The position numbers and the translations under genes were made by a program. From Blasia pusilla (taxonomy: Eukaryota > Marchantiophyta > Marchantiopsida > Blasiales): a DNA stretch of 64,000 nucleotides. The stretch's first letter is position 1; the number at the start of each line of letters is the position of its first letter. Location of the stretch: contig CM114271.1 of the NCBI GenBank assembly GCA_050084515.1, positions 25,482,001 through 25,546,000 of the forward strand. The letters run 5' to 3'. Shown here piece after piece: positions 49,801 to 61,293 of this stretch. The notes under the pieces were generated by a model. The model worked only from the letters and a program-made list of their open reading frames with translations. It ran no database searches and had not been told where the DNA came from.

Positions 49801-50488
49801 GGCAAACCCAGGAATCATTGTCAACCGCGGACACTCTAACTTCCGTCCTGTGCACACGGTGGGAGACCTTTCATGGAGCTCTTCACAACGCTTCTCAAAT
49901 TTAAGCCAAGCCGCAAAAACCAGCTTTTCATGCACTGTGATAGAATGTTGCCGGGCCGAGCGCAAACTGCGACGCAACATCTTGCTTTCACCCAAACCAC
50001 GAAACACAAATGACTGCTCCATATACAAGCGCGCCTTATCGTCATCTGCTGCAAGCTCTAGCTCCTCATGAATCTCGGCCAGAGATTCCACGTAGTCCAC
50101 CGGCCTGAAGTAAGGCTGTAGAGTGGGATCCACCAGTTGGGCGACAGTGCAACTGCATCACCACAAGGCAAACTCAGAACAGAAGTCAACACGATCTACT
50201 TTCAAACCAATCTGAGACTCGCTGGTGCTCCACATTGCACTATCTGCGACGATACGAGAGGTACCTGGTATGACTGCCCTCACCTACACCGGACTTAAAA
50301 CGGGAAAACAAGAGAAAGAAAGAAAACAGAAGAATCTCGCAGACAGACCTTGTGGAGGGAGCAGACTCGGTGTAAGTTGTCTTGCAGTGCTTTCCGTGCC
50401 CGGCTCCCACCGATATGCTGGTTTCTAATGAGTTCACTCCGTGCACATGGCTATTCTTAAATCCCTCGGCCATCCGCAAACTTCTCAT
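46864..50488 (-). CDS. ETO1: ETO1/EOL-like BTB-TPR protein, 5 exons, 904 aa
   Basis: Substrate adaptor of CUL3-RING ubiquitin ligases. In Arabidopsis, ETO1 and EOL proteins bind type-2 ACC synthases and promote their degradation, limiting ethylene synthesis. Exons on the minus strand: 50488-50349, 50152-48404, 48155-47864, 47767-47458, 47087-46864. The 2715-nt frame is continuous to TAG. Exon 1 encodes MRSLRMAEGFKNSHV, matching the conserved ETO1 start (MRSLKLAEG type), which fixes the ATG. RGLGESKMLRRSLRSARQH and GRKLECPRL follow. The BTB domain begins near residue 196 (NDVVFLIDNDRVYC) and runs to about 300. TPR-rich sequence fills about 370-904, including YPYKYRSA, the repeat YPYRYRAAV, and DCRAVLSMDPNHQDTLELHNRV at the end. 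Arabidopsis ETO1 is about 950 aa, so the length fits. The last intron uses a GC donor. The family call is strong; which ACC synthases it binds is unknown. Confidence 0.95.
47088..47457 (-). other. GC-AG intron (last intron of ETO1-like gene)
   Basis: The exon 4 to exon 5 join needs the donor CAG|GCAAGT at 47458/47457 and the acceptor GATACAG| at 47088. This gives YRYRAAVLMD, the expected TPR sequence, in frame. AG|GCAAGT is the strongest class of non-canonical GC donor. No GT nearby gives a frame that keeps the family sequence. Confidence 0.88.
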
Positions 50489-52630
50489 CTTGAAAAAATA
50501 CCCGAAGATCGATTACTGTCAATACAAGTAATCCCCTGCGCAAATATGGCCTATTGTCTAACCATCCTAAATGTCGCCGATACGATGTTCTTAGCACACC
50601 TCCATCAGGGTTCTCCTTCCAAGTACGCATGCTTCAAACGAAACCTGCCTACCTTCTTGCCCCTGAGGTTCGGAGCCCATCCTAAGTTGCTCACTTGCAA
50701 TTGCACCCTCTTCATCATCACATGTCGAACAAAACCAGAAGCGGAAGAGAGACAACATCGAGAATGGGACCTGGAACCATACGTCAAGGTCTCATCGCTC
50801 CATTCAGAGCACCTGTGTGCCTTGCAGCCTACTAATGGACCTAGATTATGAAAGATGATGGGCTAGGGACATCCACCAGCTTTCTCGGATTCCTCCGAGT
50901 CCTGCATCTTGATCTGCTGCTTTCCACATCGATCCACAGGCTTCCGCGCACTACATTATCGGCTGACAGTTCCTGCAAACCCTCTTGACGACCAATTATT
51001 CTAGTTTAGCTACCTTTCATGTTACTCATATCACCGACAGCCAGCTTTGTCTATATGGTCACGCTCCACAGCATCGACGCAGACCCTAAATAGCTTCATC
51101 ACAAGGCCGCCGAGCCCCAAACACCCTCGCTCGCTCTCACTACCTCCGCAGGCATCAACATCACACTACACTCCACCGTTGCAACTCCTGCTGCTGCTCC
51201 TGCGCTTCCGCCACCTGAGCAATTCCACGGATTCTCATCCTCTCCTCTCAACAGTCCGCCCCATAATCTTACACCTGAAACACCAAACCGCGAACGGAAC
51301 ACCAGCCCGCCCTCCTTCCCCTCCAGATCCAAACCTCCACACCTGCCCTCCTGTCACCTCGATCCCTCCTTCCTTCCTTCCTTCCTTCCTTCCTTCCTTC
51401 CTTCCTACCCTCCCCCGCACTCTCGACGCACTCAGACCGGTGCTCTCCACCGCAGAGCTCCAACCCTCACGAAACTGGAATAAAACATAGACGCTCTGCG
51501 ATCTGACCCGATCCTAGGGCGCCCCTCCTCTCTTCTGTCTCCGAGTCTCTTCCCCGCTCCCCTCACTGTCGATCTGTCTGTCCATGCCTCATCCCCGAAT
51601 CGGCTGTCTCTCCCAGATTGCAGGCGAGAGGGGGACGGGGCGGGCGGGCCACCCCATCCCACGAGGCTGCAACAAACACGGTCAACTTGCCTCGCTTCAC
51701 GATGGGGGGATGCGACGGGGACGGAATGAGGTAACGGAGGAACGGAGGGACGGAGGGGACGGAAGGGAAGGGGTCGCAGTAGGGTCGGTAGGAGGGACCC
51801 CTGGCGCGAGGGACCGTTGGATGGCGGGTCGAGCGCGGAGATGGCACGGATGAAGGGAGGAGAGCGCAGACAGCGTTCATGCATTGATTGATCGATTGAT
51901 GGGCATGCAAATCGGGCAGCTTAAAACGTCTGAACGAGTCGCAGAATTCCCGCCTGAACCTCATGGTGGTGGCTCCTGTTTTCCTCGGCTCATAAATGGC
52001 GAGGTTTTTTATTATTCCATTGGAGGTAGGAATATTGCGCACCCTCGCCTTTATTTTTATTTTATTTTGTTTTGTTTATTATTATCAGAGACCTTCCGCC
52101 TGAGCTCCGCCTTCTGGGTGTTTTGTAGTCGCACAAATCCGGAGTAATTTGTTGGACGATTTCCGCCTCATTCGGGCAGCATATCGTAGCCAATCCTATG
52201 CGGTGCAGCGCCGTCCGGATTCCGTCCATCCGGATGTACACACATTCACGCTAGATCAGGGCAAGAGTGATGAGAGAACGACGTCAATGCTCGAGGGAAG
52301 TCGCCGTTACACAAACTTCATCCACCCCATAATTTCCGCATTTAATTAATGGTGGGTCAAACAGTGACTCCTGTCCGCGACCATCAGAAAAGAAAAGATA
52401 CGTATTCACATGTAGGGCCCGTCATTACTGACCTCACTAAGCTACTCCTTAACCCGATTTGGGACCTCCTTCCATCTCCTGGCGAACCGCATCCATCCAT
52501 CCATCCAATAGGGACAGCGCTGTCCTTCCTGGCGAACGTGGTGCAGGTGCCTTCCTTGTCCTTTTGCGGCTCCTCCGCCCTCTTCCGAAATCCACCTCGC
52601 AGATATTAATCTCAATTGTTGATTTCTCAT
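50489..52630. promoter_or_regulatory. Upstream region of the ETO1-like gene, with GGAA and G-rich tracts
   Basis: Holds the 5-prime UTR and promoter of the minus-strand ETO1-like gene; no exact start site was assigned. Notable are a (CCTT)n tract at 51367-51406 and a strongly purine-rich GGA-rich block at about 51700-51800. Long open frames here (for example 51047-51490 and 51432-52042) come from biased composition and show no domain. Confidence 0.5.
51367..51406. repeat. (CCTT)n microsatellite
   Basis: About ten copies of the tetramer CCTT. On the ETO1-like gene strand this reads GGAA/AAGG. Confidence 0.93.
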
Positions 52631-55600
52631 ACTTTCAAAAAAGGCATTCTTTTCGTTACGGACAAAATAGAGACAACAAACAAGTTGATAAATTTAAACG
52701 GATTATTTTACCCCACAATCTTTTTTAATTAGAAAGGAATAAAATATGATAATATAAAATATAATATTCTCTTTAAAAAATTAAGCACAAATCAAATCTT
52801 CAATAGAGTATTTCCATACTTGACACCTGTCAAAACACCCTAAAGCCCTACATCCGGTCTTGTGTTTGGCCTCTCTAAAAGTCCCACCAACATAAGCAGC
52901 ACTCCTCAGTCGAAGGGGCTATGAGCTCCTACTATTGGCTCCTCCTGTTTAGCCGATGGATCGTGAGGGAAAAGGCTGTATCTAAATGTTTTTAGTAGTA
53001 AGGTGCTAGTCTATTGACAAAGATTAGTAGATGCAATTCGAATAGATCAGAATTATCTAAAATTAATTTCATAGCTGGATCTCTTTCTTATTGCCCGTTT
53101 TGCCAAGTTCGTGCGACTTCGGTGTTAAAAATTCAAATTAGTTCTATTATTATAGTAGAGATTTGCCTCAATCTGCCACAATCTACGCCCACACCATTAA
53201 CTTCCTAAACTATAATATAGTATTTCTTTGCCTTGGCCTTTGGAAATATATTATCCTAAACCCTCCCCGTTTGGAAATCCGTGGATTCTCTTCTAGAAAA
53301 TTTTAGGACGTTTCTAGCGGAAAAAAAATACATTTTCCTTGTTTTCTAGTGAAGAAGGTCTTACCAATTGTGGGGATCAATTTTAGATGAAAAAACAAAT
53401 TCAAGACACAACATGTTGTGAGGAAAATTGATCATAGTGCCCCATGATTCTCTATACTAGTACACCCTCGTGCCCTTGTGATGCACACATGAAAAAATAT
53501 ATGAAAAACAGGTTATTTGTTTTTGTAAGTTATTAATTCCTCTTGTACACGTGGCGAGGAGGGGTTCCTAAACCCCATCCTCTTTTAATAATATAGATTA
53601 GGTTACGGTGTCGAACTTTTATGTTGCAAATATCGGCCTCTCAAAGAATTGAAACCATGAATGAATGCATCCTCCGAGTTAATATGTAGATAGATAGTGC
53701 CCCATGAGTACCATTGTTGATCTACATCCAGGTACAATAAGAGTTGTGAGTTAAAGTAGTACATTAAAATTCAAAAAAACAAAAATTTGCTAGCCTAGAA
53801 ATCATGAATTCCAAAATGAATGTGTCCCTCAAACATACCCTATGCCAAGGGAAACATGAAACTTTGAGAAAGTACGATATTTAAAATGGAATATATCTAT
53901 TATTTTAAGCATCTAATTTTGTACATGACACCGTACCCTGCCGGGCCTGGCAACAATGAAATTTAATGGTTCGAATTGAGAAATATATTTATTATATATA
54001 ATCTAAAATAAACCCTTGAAGTCATCAAAGTAACGGCGCCATTTGAAGAGGCAATATCCTTGGGATCCCGTCTAAAATAATATTATCATGTTTCATCTAA
54101 GCCCCTTAAATTTCCAACATACAAACACTCAATAATAACTTCACACCGAAAAGGTTGAAGAAACTAAAGATGGGAAAAGCAAGAGAAGATTACGTTGCAA
54201 CAAATAATTATTTAAAAATTGTGATGATAACTGGGAGATCGATACTACCCATACTAAGGATAACGCTTGCTATAAATTTGGGATATGGATGACCCCCTCT
54301 TCATGTCGAGGAGGTCATATTATGGCGATCATTCCATCGCCTCCAACAAAAGACCACATACGTAGGAACAAGCTAAAGACACAAAGTTAGGAAGGGAATC
54401 TCCCATGACTTTATTTCCCCATTCGATATGCTTAAAATAAATAAAATATTTGTGAACTTCGGCGTCTTAAAAGATTCCGGTTAAAATAGTATTATTGTGA
54501 TTCGGAATTATTTACCTTCCATTCCATTGGCCGTGCAAAACGGCGCTTCTGTTTTCTTAATCGGATGTCGCCAATTTTGATGTTTTTAATATCTTTGGAA
54601 ACTAGAAAATTCCAAAGTTTCTTTTGCTAGGAGAGGGTGGATCGCATTTTTGTTATTCCCCATATTGATTTGCTTCATGTTCCCTCTTTTTGTTTTCGTT
54701 CTACTTTCCCATGATTTTGGTGAATCGTCTTGTGTTCTAGACGGGTGTTGTTTAGCCCATACTAAACTCAATATGTATGGATGTTGTTGTGGAATAATAT
54801 CAGAAATCCAAAATCTCCATTCATGGGTTTTTTCTTATTATTATTATTAGAGTGTAAGGTTGTGTTTGTATACGTGAGTAGTCCTCTTTATGACTTTTTT
54901 AATAACATTTTTCGGTTGAGTCACAACACCCCTTAAAAAGGAACGCAGATGAGAGGGTTGCACACTAGTTTAATAACTCTTGAGCTATTTCTTTTCCACA
55001 CAACAACAACTCATACCAATGTCAAAATGTATCTTTTGAGCACATATCTTTTGAGTCATAATAGGGTAACTCACATCTAGGCCAAGTTAGGAGGCCCCCA
55101 TATGTCTTGGTTATGGTGAAGCCCTGTCTATAGAAGCGGTAGCTAAAATTGGTGTGCCGTTCTTCTAAACAGAAATTTTTAGGAACCTCTAGAAAAAAGG
55201 TTTTTTGTCCTCCTTCGGATCATGTCATTTTTTAATAATGATAATTAGTAAAAAAAACTCACTCGTGTGAAGTGAGCAGCCAATCTTCTCTGCCTGGACA
55301 TACTCCCCGCGGGGGAAAATTGAGTTACCCTAGCCAATTAGGGATATGTGGAAATACTCTACAAATAAAATTTTCCCATTTTAATAAATGTATATAATAC
55401 ATATTTTATTCTAAAAATATTCCTAATCTATGTGTGTTAGAAAATATGTGTTTCCTTTTTACTCAAAATTAAGGTATTGACTCACGTAGAATATGTTCAT
55501 ACATTTCTTACTCATATTCCAAACGTTGTCCGAATGAAGATAAATAAGGGAAATGAAGTTAACTATATATAGTCCTCTAAACTAAATGTGGTTAAATTTT

Positions 55601-57352
55601 AATAACTAATACACTAACTAAGTACATGATGTGTAAAAACTAATAAGAATGATAAATTAATTAATATTTAACAAATAAATACATAAATTATGTGGAAATA
55701 AAAGTACTAGTTTTAATCAAAATCCCAATATGAAATTGAAAATAATGTTACTAGAAAGAAGAGAAGATCCATGTGGCCGATGCCTTGTAAAAATACGCGA
55801 GAGTCCAAATATGTGCAAATACAAAAGTTTCAAAGAAGAGGCTTATTGTGACCGTTTGAACAAACCCTACATGCGCAACATATTTTCCTTCTCCTTGCCT
55901 CCTCTTATGTACTCTCGCTTGTCTACTCGTGCTCCTTGAGCAAATCCGCTACGCTTGTTCATTTTTCAGAAGTGAGGTGTTTATTTGTATCAAGGAGGGA
56001 GGATGTGATGAAGTTTGAATTCATATAAGCTGTCTTGGATGTATTTGAATAGCTTTATGGCAAGTGTGTTTGTTACCGACGCTATTGCAACGCTTAGAAT
56101 GAAAGAAATGGTATGAGTTTGAGCATTTTGCGTTGTGAAAAATTGAAGGCTACGACACAAAGAGTTCTTGTCTCAAATGAGTGTATATTGTCAAGATAGG
56201 TGCGACTCGTCATTGTGGAAAATAGACTCATGTAAGGCTCACGTAGCTTTGGTTGTAAGCTACTTCCAAAACATATTATATTATCAAATTTGTGGAAGAA
56301 AATGTGAGGTCGCGTAGTAGAATGACCACCCTCATAGGGCAAATACTACATATGTTTGATGTTTTGCACTTTGTTTTTCTTTTTTTTTTAATGTGAGTCT
56401 GCCCTTATCTCATAACTAGAAAGACTACGCTTGTTTGGCCTTCCTTCATCCGCCCTCTCCAGTCTAGACACTTTTCATCTCCCGGTCATCGGTGCCTGTC
56501 TGCATTTTTGCTCTTGAGTATGTTCCACGGTTGAAGTTTATGTATTTTAGTAGATGGTCTTTTAGTCTTCTTTTTCAATTCCTTTGTCTTTTCCCTTCGC
56601 TCTTCTTTTTGCCTACCACTAGGACCATTGGATGACGTCCAATCGGAGATTAGTGTGGTATCTTTCTTTCACCACTTGTTGTGAGAAAAGAGAGGTAGGA
56701 GTATATTGGTTCGTCAAATTTGTCGGATCCATAGTCTTACAATTTCTTTGTCTTTCTTCTTCTTTACTTGTTTGTGTGGGAGGAGGATTTGCATAGGAAT
56801 TTGAATGGAAAGTGGCATTGAATGTTATAGTGATCAACATCTTCCACAAATTACGACTTTGGGGAATTGGGAGCTTGCTCGATCGATACGCAATCGATTT
56901 AAGAGTTTTCTTGTTGCCAGCATGGGGAGAGGTGTGGCGCTATGTAGCTGAGATTTTGGAATGGAAAAAAATATTGGGTGGTTGAAGAATCTGAATACAT
57001 CTTGTCCTCACTGTATTAGCATCAACACAAGCTTCATCCACTTTTTGATCCGACAAGTTTGCTTCAAAAGGTAAATGCGGTCTAATTCAAGGGTGAGGTG
57101 GAGTGGGCAAGGCAGTAGCGGGGTATACCACAGGACGCAATCCTTCAATTCTTTGATTTCACTTAGGGCCTCTATTTCTCTAAGCTTGTCCGATCCTCAA
57201 TCTCCTTCCCTCCCTCCGATTTCCTACAGCATCCGCTGATTTGACAGAGAGGCAATCAGCTGATTGATTTCTCTCTTACTGAGGCCGGCCTCTTTGATCA
57301 AATTTTCATTCATTAGCATCTCTAGTAATGTAAATTCATCCGTATATTTGCA

Positions 57353-57422
<70 letters not shown>

Positions 57423-58440
57423 AAGATGCTTGAGAGTAGGATGGATGTAAAGAGAGATGCAAGGTAGAGAACGAACTCCTCAGGTTGTGGACTTGCAAGC
57501 ATGGATCCCGCACCTTGGTTGGACGGTGCTTGAGACGTTGCAAGATAGAGAGATAGAGAAAGAGGGAGAGAGTCTCACTCATTCATATCAAGTATCTATT
57601 CTACCTGATTGTGATCTCCAATATACATTTCTTACCAATAAAATATATTTTAATATGTGTCATAATTTTGATGTTACTAAAATTTCATATATCATCACAT
57701 GTTGTTTCTTTATTTTAATTGTGGAGGAGACTTATATATAATTTTGACAATCTTTGTCCTTGCACTTTACAGGTACCCTTCTTTCATAGAGGCAATTATG
57801 CCTCATAGGTTCTCGTAGTCCAAAGCTTGTGGAGGTTATGGATTTTGCACTCTCAAAGAGCTACTCTTTGTCATGAGAAATTCTCTTTAGAGTTGAGACT
57901 TTAGGGCATGTAATGACTAAACCTTTAACACACGGAGATGGGTCATTTGTTATTCTCACAACACCTTGTATTTGATAAGTTTATTTTTCAGAGGGTTTAT
58001 TTTGGTATTTTTTGTCAATAAGTATCATATCAATGTTGAACCCCCTAGAAAATGCAATAGGTTTGAGGAATGAATGTAGGATGTTGATTGTGTCAAACAC
58101 TTATGGTGTTACTAACTAGCTACATCAAAAAAATGCTCTTACTCCATTCTCTTTCTAATTAATGTTCAAAATATATATTTATATGTATGGCAAGTGGTTG
58201 GACTAGAGCAAGGAGCACTTAATAAGACACATTGATTACAGGAGTCGCATTTGCTCTTGGTAAGTAGCACAAGTCATAAAAGAAATCTTCCAAGTCAAAT
58301 TTTTGGTCATAAAATGCAAACAATAGGAAATTATCGAGATAGAGCCCACACCAATCCAATGTGCTAAAGAAGAGTCTCACTAACCCACAACAAATCGCAT
58401 CGCATGATAATAAGTTGTGGCAAAGAGAGAAGGAGGCAAA
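52631..58440. other. AT-rich DNA with no recognised gene
   Basis: Short unrelated open frames only. A CT tract lies at 57356-57420. Parts may be old element sequence, but no motif supports a family. Confidence 0.5.
57356..57420. repeat. (CT)n microsatellite
   Basis: Pure CT tract of about 65 bp, responsible for the Arg-Glu and Ser-Leu frames there. Confidence 0.97.
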
Positions 58441-58460
58441 AAATATCCTTGGGTTGAAAA

Positions 58461-59191
58461 AAACTTAGATGTCTGTGTAATGAATGCAAAGGGATGAGAA
58501 TGAGAATGCTACATGTTATAGAGAAGCACCTTATAATGTATAATAGGTGATCTCCAAATGGAATATAGAAGAACATTAATGAATATGATTCATCAGATGA
58601 TGAGTGGAGGTCTGTTTTTTCAAGACACGAGAATATAAACATAGATGAGACTACTCGAGATCCTGGTGTTAATTGTAATATCAAGATATCCATCCCATCT
58701 GCCATAGATCTTGATGAAAATATAGAGATGCATAAGATGATCAATGAAGCCTTTCATCAATATGACTATGAACACATAGAGGAACCCCGTGATGAAGACG
58801 AACCAATTGCTGACATAAATGAAGATGGAACTCCTTTTGAGATAGAAGATGATGAACAAGAATTAGGATGTAACGAGGAAGATTGGGTAGTTGATGTTAA
58901 GACATTATATTAGGTTTTTCGCTCTTTATTCACGGGAAGTAGGAGTATGAAATTAGCGTTCAAAATGGTATTCTTGAATATTTGTGGCACCCACAACATT
59001 CCAAATGTTGTTGTTAATGATATTTGAAATTCTTGAGTTTACAAATCCTTCCTAGTAATAACCATATCCCTAAGAACCACTATTCATCGATGAAACTCAT
59101 TAGAAATCTTGGACTTAATTATATCCAAATCCACGCTTGGCCCAGAGGTTGTATGTTGTTTCAAGATGCATACAAAGGACTAATTGCATGT
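58461..59191 (+). pseudogene. CACTA (En/Spm) TNP2-type transposase fragment
   Basis: A first frame reads KLRCLCNECKGMRMR and VIEKHLI, resembling the Cys-rich transposase-associated domain (usual IRCPC-x2-C and HLI). After two stops an acidic linker follows (58567-58913: DSSDDEW, DEDEPIADINEDG). After another stop, LFTGSRSMKLAFKMV and LNICGTHNIPN follow, and in a shifted frame PKNHYSSMKLIRNLGLNYIQIHAWPRGCMLF, matching the LP-KS-YEAKK-I-DLGL-Y-KIHACPNDCMLY region of TNP2 transposases. The frame is cut at 59192 by the end of a gypsy LTR. Such proteins bind and move CACTA elements; this piece is non-functional. Confidence 0.82.
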
Positions 59192-59825
59192 TGTCGTGCG
59201 TATACACATCGCTACACAACATACATCGCTGTCACCGAACACACACACAAATACGCACGATCCCATGCTAACTCGTGGCATCCAAACAACGAGACAAGAA
59301 GTACCAATATAAAGTAATATCCAATCTCTCTCTACACAATCTCACACCATAGCTCTCAAAGGTGTGCTCTCTCTCTCATGTCAAACCAAACCCACTCTCC
59401 TAATGAGAGGCTTGGATTACACTCACAAGGCAAGGGACCATAGCTCCGCCGCCTCATGCCAAGAGGTTCAACAAAGAGAGAATGAGCTCTCAAGCTCTCT
59501 CTCCTTGGGATATATACCCTTCCCCTCTCCCAAGCTCTCTCCATGGTAACCTATTCTCCCAAGTCACCTCCTTGGCTCTTGACCTGATGTAGGAGGTCAA
59601 GGGCCACTTACCAAAAATAGAAAGTCGATCATATACTCAAAATGATACTTACCTAAAATATTAAGTTCCTCAATATGGCTCCAAATGAGCCAAAACGAGG
59701 GGAAAACCTGCTCTCTCAGGTTTCCCAGGGCCTCAGTAGGTCATCCTCGGCCTCCTAGGCCTGTCCTCCACTACTCTTGAAGACGCTCTACTAGATCTCA
59801 TCGATCTATCCTAAAGGACGTGACA
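59192..59825 (-). repeat. LTR of family A, probable 3-prime LTR of the gypsy element
   Basis: On the minus strand it runs TGTCACGTCC to GCACGACA, 634 bp, and matches the solo LTR at 36868-37490 throughout. It abuts the CACTA transposase fragment on its left. On the right, after two bases (AC), comes a second partial copy. Confidence 0.88.
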
Positions 59826-59827
59826 AC

Positions 59828-59960
59828 TGTCGTGCGCATACACATTGCTACACAACATACACCGTTGTCACCAAACACACACACAAATACGCACGATCCC
59901 ATGCTAACTCATGGCATCCAAACAATGAGACAAGAAGTACCAAAATATCTCCAATCGCCC
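59828..59960 (-). repeat. Partial second LTR-A copy and polypurine-tract-like end of gypsy internal region
   Basis: 59828 to about 59955 repeats 59192-59310 almost exactly as a direct repeat (GTGCGCATACACATTGCTACAC onward through GAGACAAGAAGTACCAA). It is only the tail part of the LTR. On the minus strand it is preceded by GCTAGGGGGGCGAT, which resembles a polypurine tract at the end of a retrotransposon internal region. Confidence 0.75.
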
Positions 59961-60141
59961 CCCTAGCTGGTGGTTAGGTCCCTCTAACTCCAGATAGCCA
60001 TCTATCCCTACCTACCATGACATACATCTCTTGGACGCTAAGAGCACGAAGGCCGGATGCTCATTTGGCCCCATCGTTAGTCGCCTTCCTGTCATCCATG
60101 TCAGAGAAAAAGTCGGGATCGAAACCTACCTAGTATCTCCT

Positions 60142-60289
60142 CTATGTACATTTGAGACACATCCATCGTCCCCGAGGAACCCTAGTGACAGGTGGTGTCA
60201 GACATGCCAGATGCCAACTTCTTGAACAACCATCATAGACTAGCATCGTGACCGCGCCACGGGCAGAACCACACAACATACAATGCAAG
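60142..60289 (-). pseudogene. PHD-finger-like C-terminal module of the gypsy polyprotein
   Basis: Past the LTR-B insertion the frame continues as CMLCGSARGAVTM, YDGCSRSWHLACLTPP, and RGRWMCLKC followed by TAG (60142-60144). The spacing CxxC, a single C, HxxC and CxxC matches a C4HC3 PHD finger with one zinc ligand replaced by Tyr (YDGC instead of CDxC). PHD fingers bind histone H3 tails, so this could guide integration; that role is inference. The copy is split from the rest of pol. Confidence 0.75.
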
Positions 60290-61292
60290 TGTCGCGCCCC
60301 TACTCTCCTTGAACGTCAATCTTTAGTGTTGCGGAAGCGTACGTTCAGTAGGTCACGAACTCATCGCTGATCTGCACCCAAACACGCACTCTCATTAGTC
60401 GGGTTTGGGCCAACCAGCGTTCCAACCCACCGAGTCCTCAACTCGGCGTCTCATCAAGCTCAACCTTCCTTAGTTCCTAGTTTCCAAAACATGGCAAGTC
60501 CTTCAAGACTTGGAACAGACTTCATGGTTAGTCCAGGGATCTGAGACGGCACTTGCGCGCCTAGCGATCCCAACTGTTCAACGGTCCTCGGGTGAGTTCC
60601 GAACCGAGACCCAAGTAATTGATTCGCGGGGTGGAATCCAAGAGGGATGTCTAAAATCGCCTCAATGGACTTGGTGCAGGTTTTCCAACCCAACCCCCAA
60701 ACTCGCGTTTCGTTCCATGCCCTTGAGCCGCCCTGCGGCGCCCAAAGTGGGGTTTGGGTTCCAAGCACTCTCGGAGACCTCCCCCCTTTCTAGTACTTCT
60801 GGGGTTCTCCAATAACCCCTCCCCTTTGGGAAAAGAGGGTCGGGCCCTTCATTGTGGCCCTCAACCCGACTCCACTTACAATCTTTTTCGGGTTTTATCT
60901 CGGCCGCTGCTTATGCGTTTGCAGCGATCTTTAGTGCGTTTGGACTGGCTCTCCATAAGCTTTCCAACGCATCCTTATTTTCTCCAAACGCATCTTGGCG
61001 CTAAAAGTTATGGCCATAAATACAGTCGGAAACTCTCAAACGCTAGTGGCGTTCCAAATCCGGATCTTTCCTTTGGCAACCCACTTCCTAGACTCGACTT
61101 CTTTCAAGTCTCATTCTACGTTTGGTCCAGGTTTCTTAGTCACGACCATAACATCTGAAATGTGACTCCTCGCTCGCGTCTCGTCTCTTGTCTCCTCTTT
61201 GAGACAACTCCAACGCGCAAACCATCTTAGCGTGAGCCCGCTAATGTTCCGATGTTCCGCTTGGCACTTGTTTGGTCATGAGGGTCGCGACA
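60290..61292 (-). mobile_element. Solo LTR of family B inside the gypsy C-terminus
   Basis: On the minus strand it runs TGTCGCGACCC to GGGCGCGACA, about 1.0 kb, matching the copies at 20223 and 38118. The hexamer TGCAAG lies directly before it on the plus strand (60284-60289) and again at 61294-61299, one base beyond the other end. Removing it rejoins the gypsy frame. Confidence 0.9.
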
Positions 61293-61293
61293 C

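Noticed and set aside
50131-50133. Start of the ETO1-like protein at a GTG near the beginning of the large exon
   Set aside because: A spliced first exon at 50488-50349 supplies an ATG, keeps the frame and matches the conserved ETO1 N-terminus.
51432-52042. Long minus-strand frames upstream of the ETO1-like gene
   Set aside because: Proline, arginine and serine rich output of a biased GC region, overlapping in several frames, without domains.
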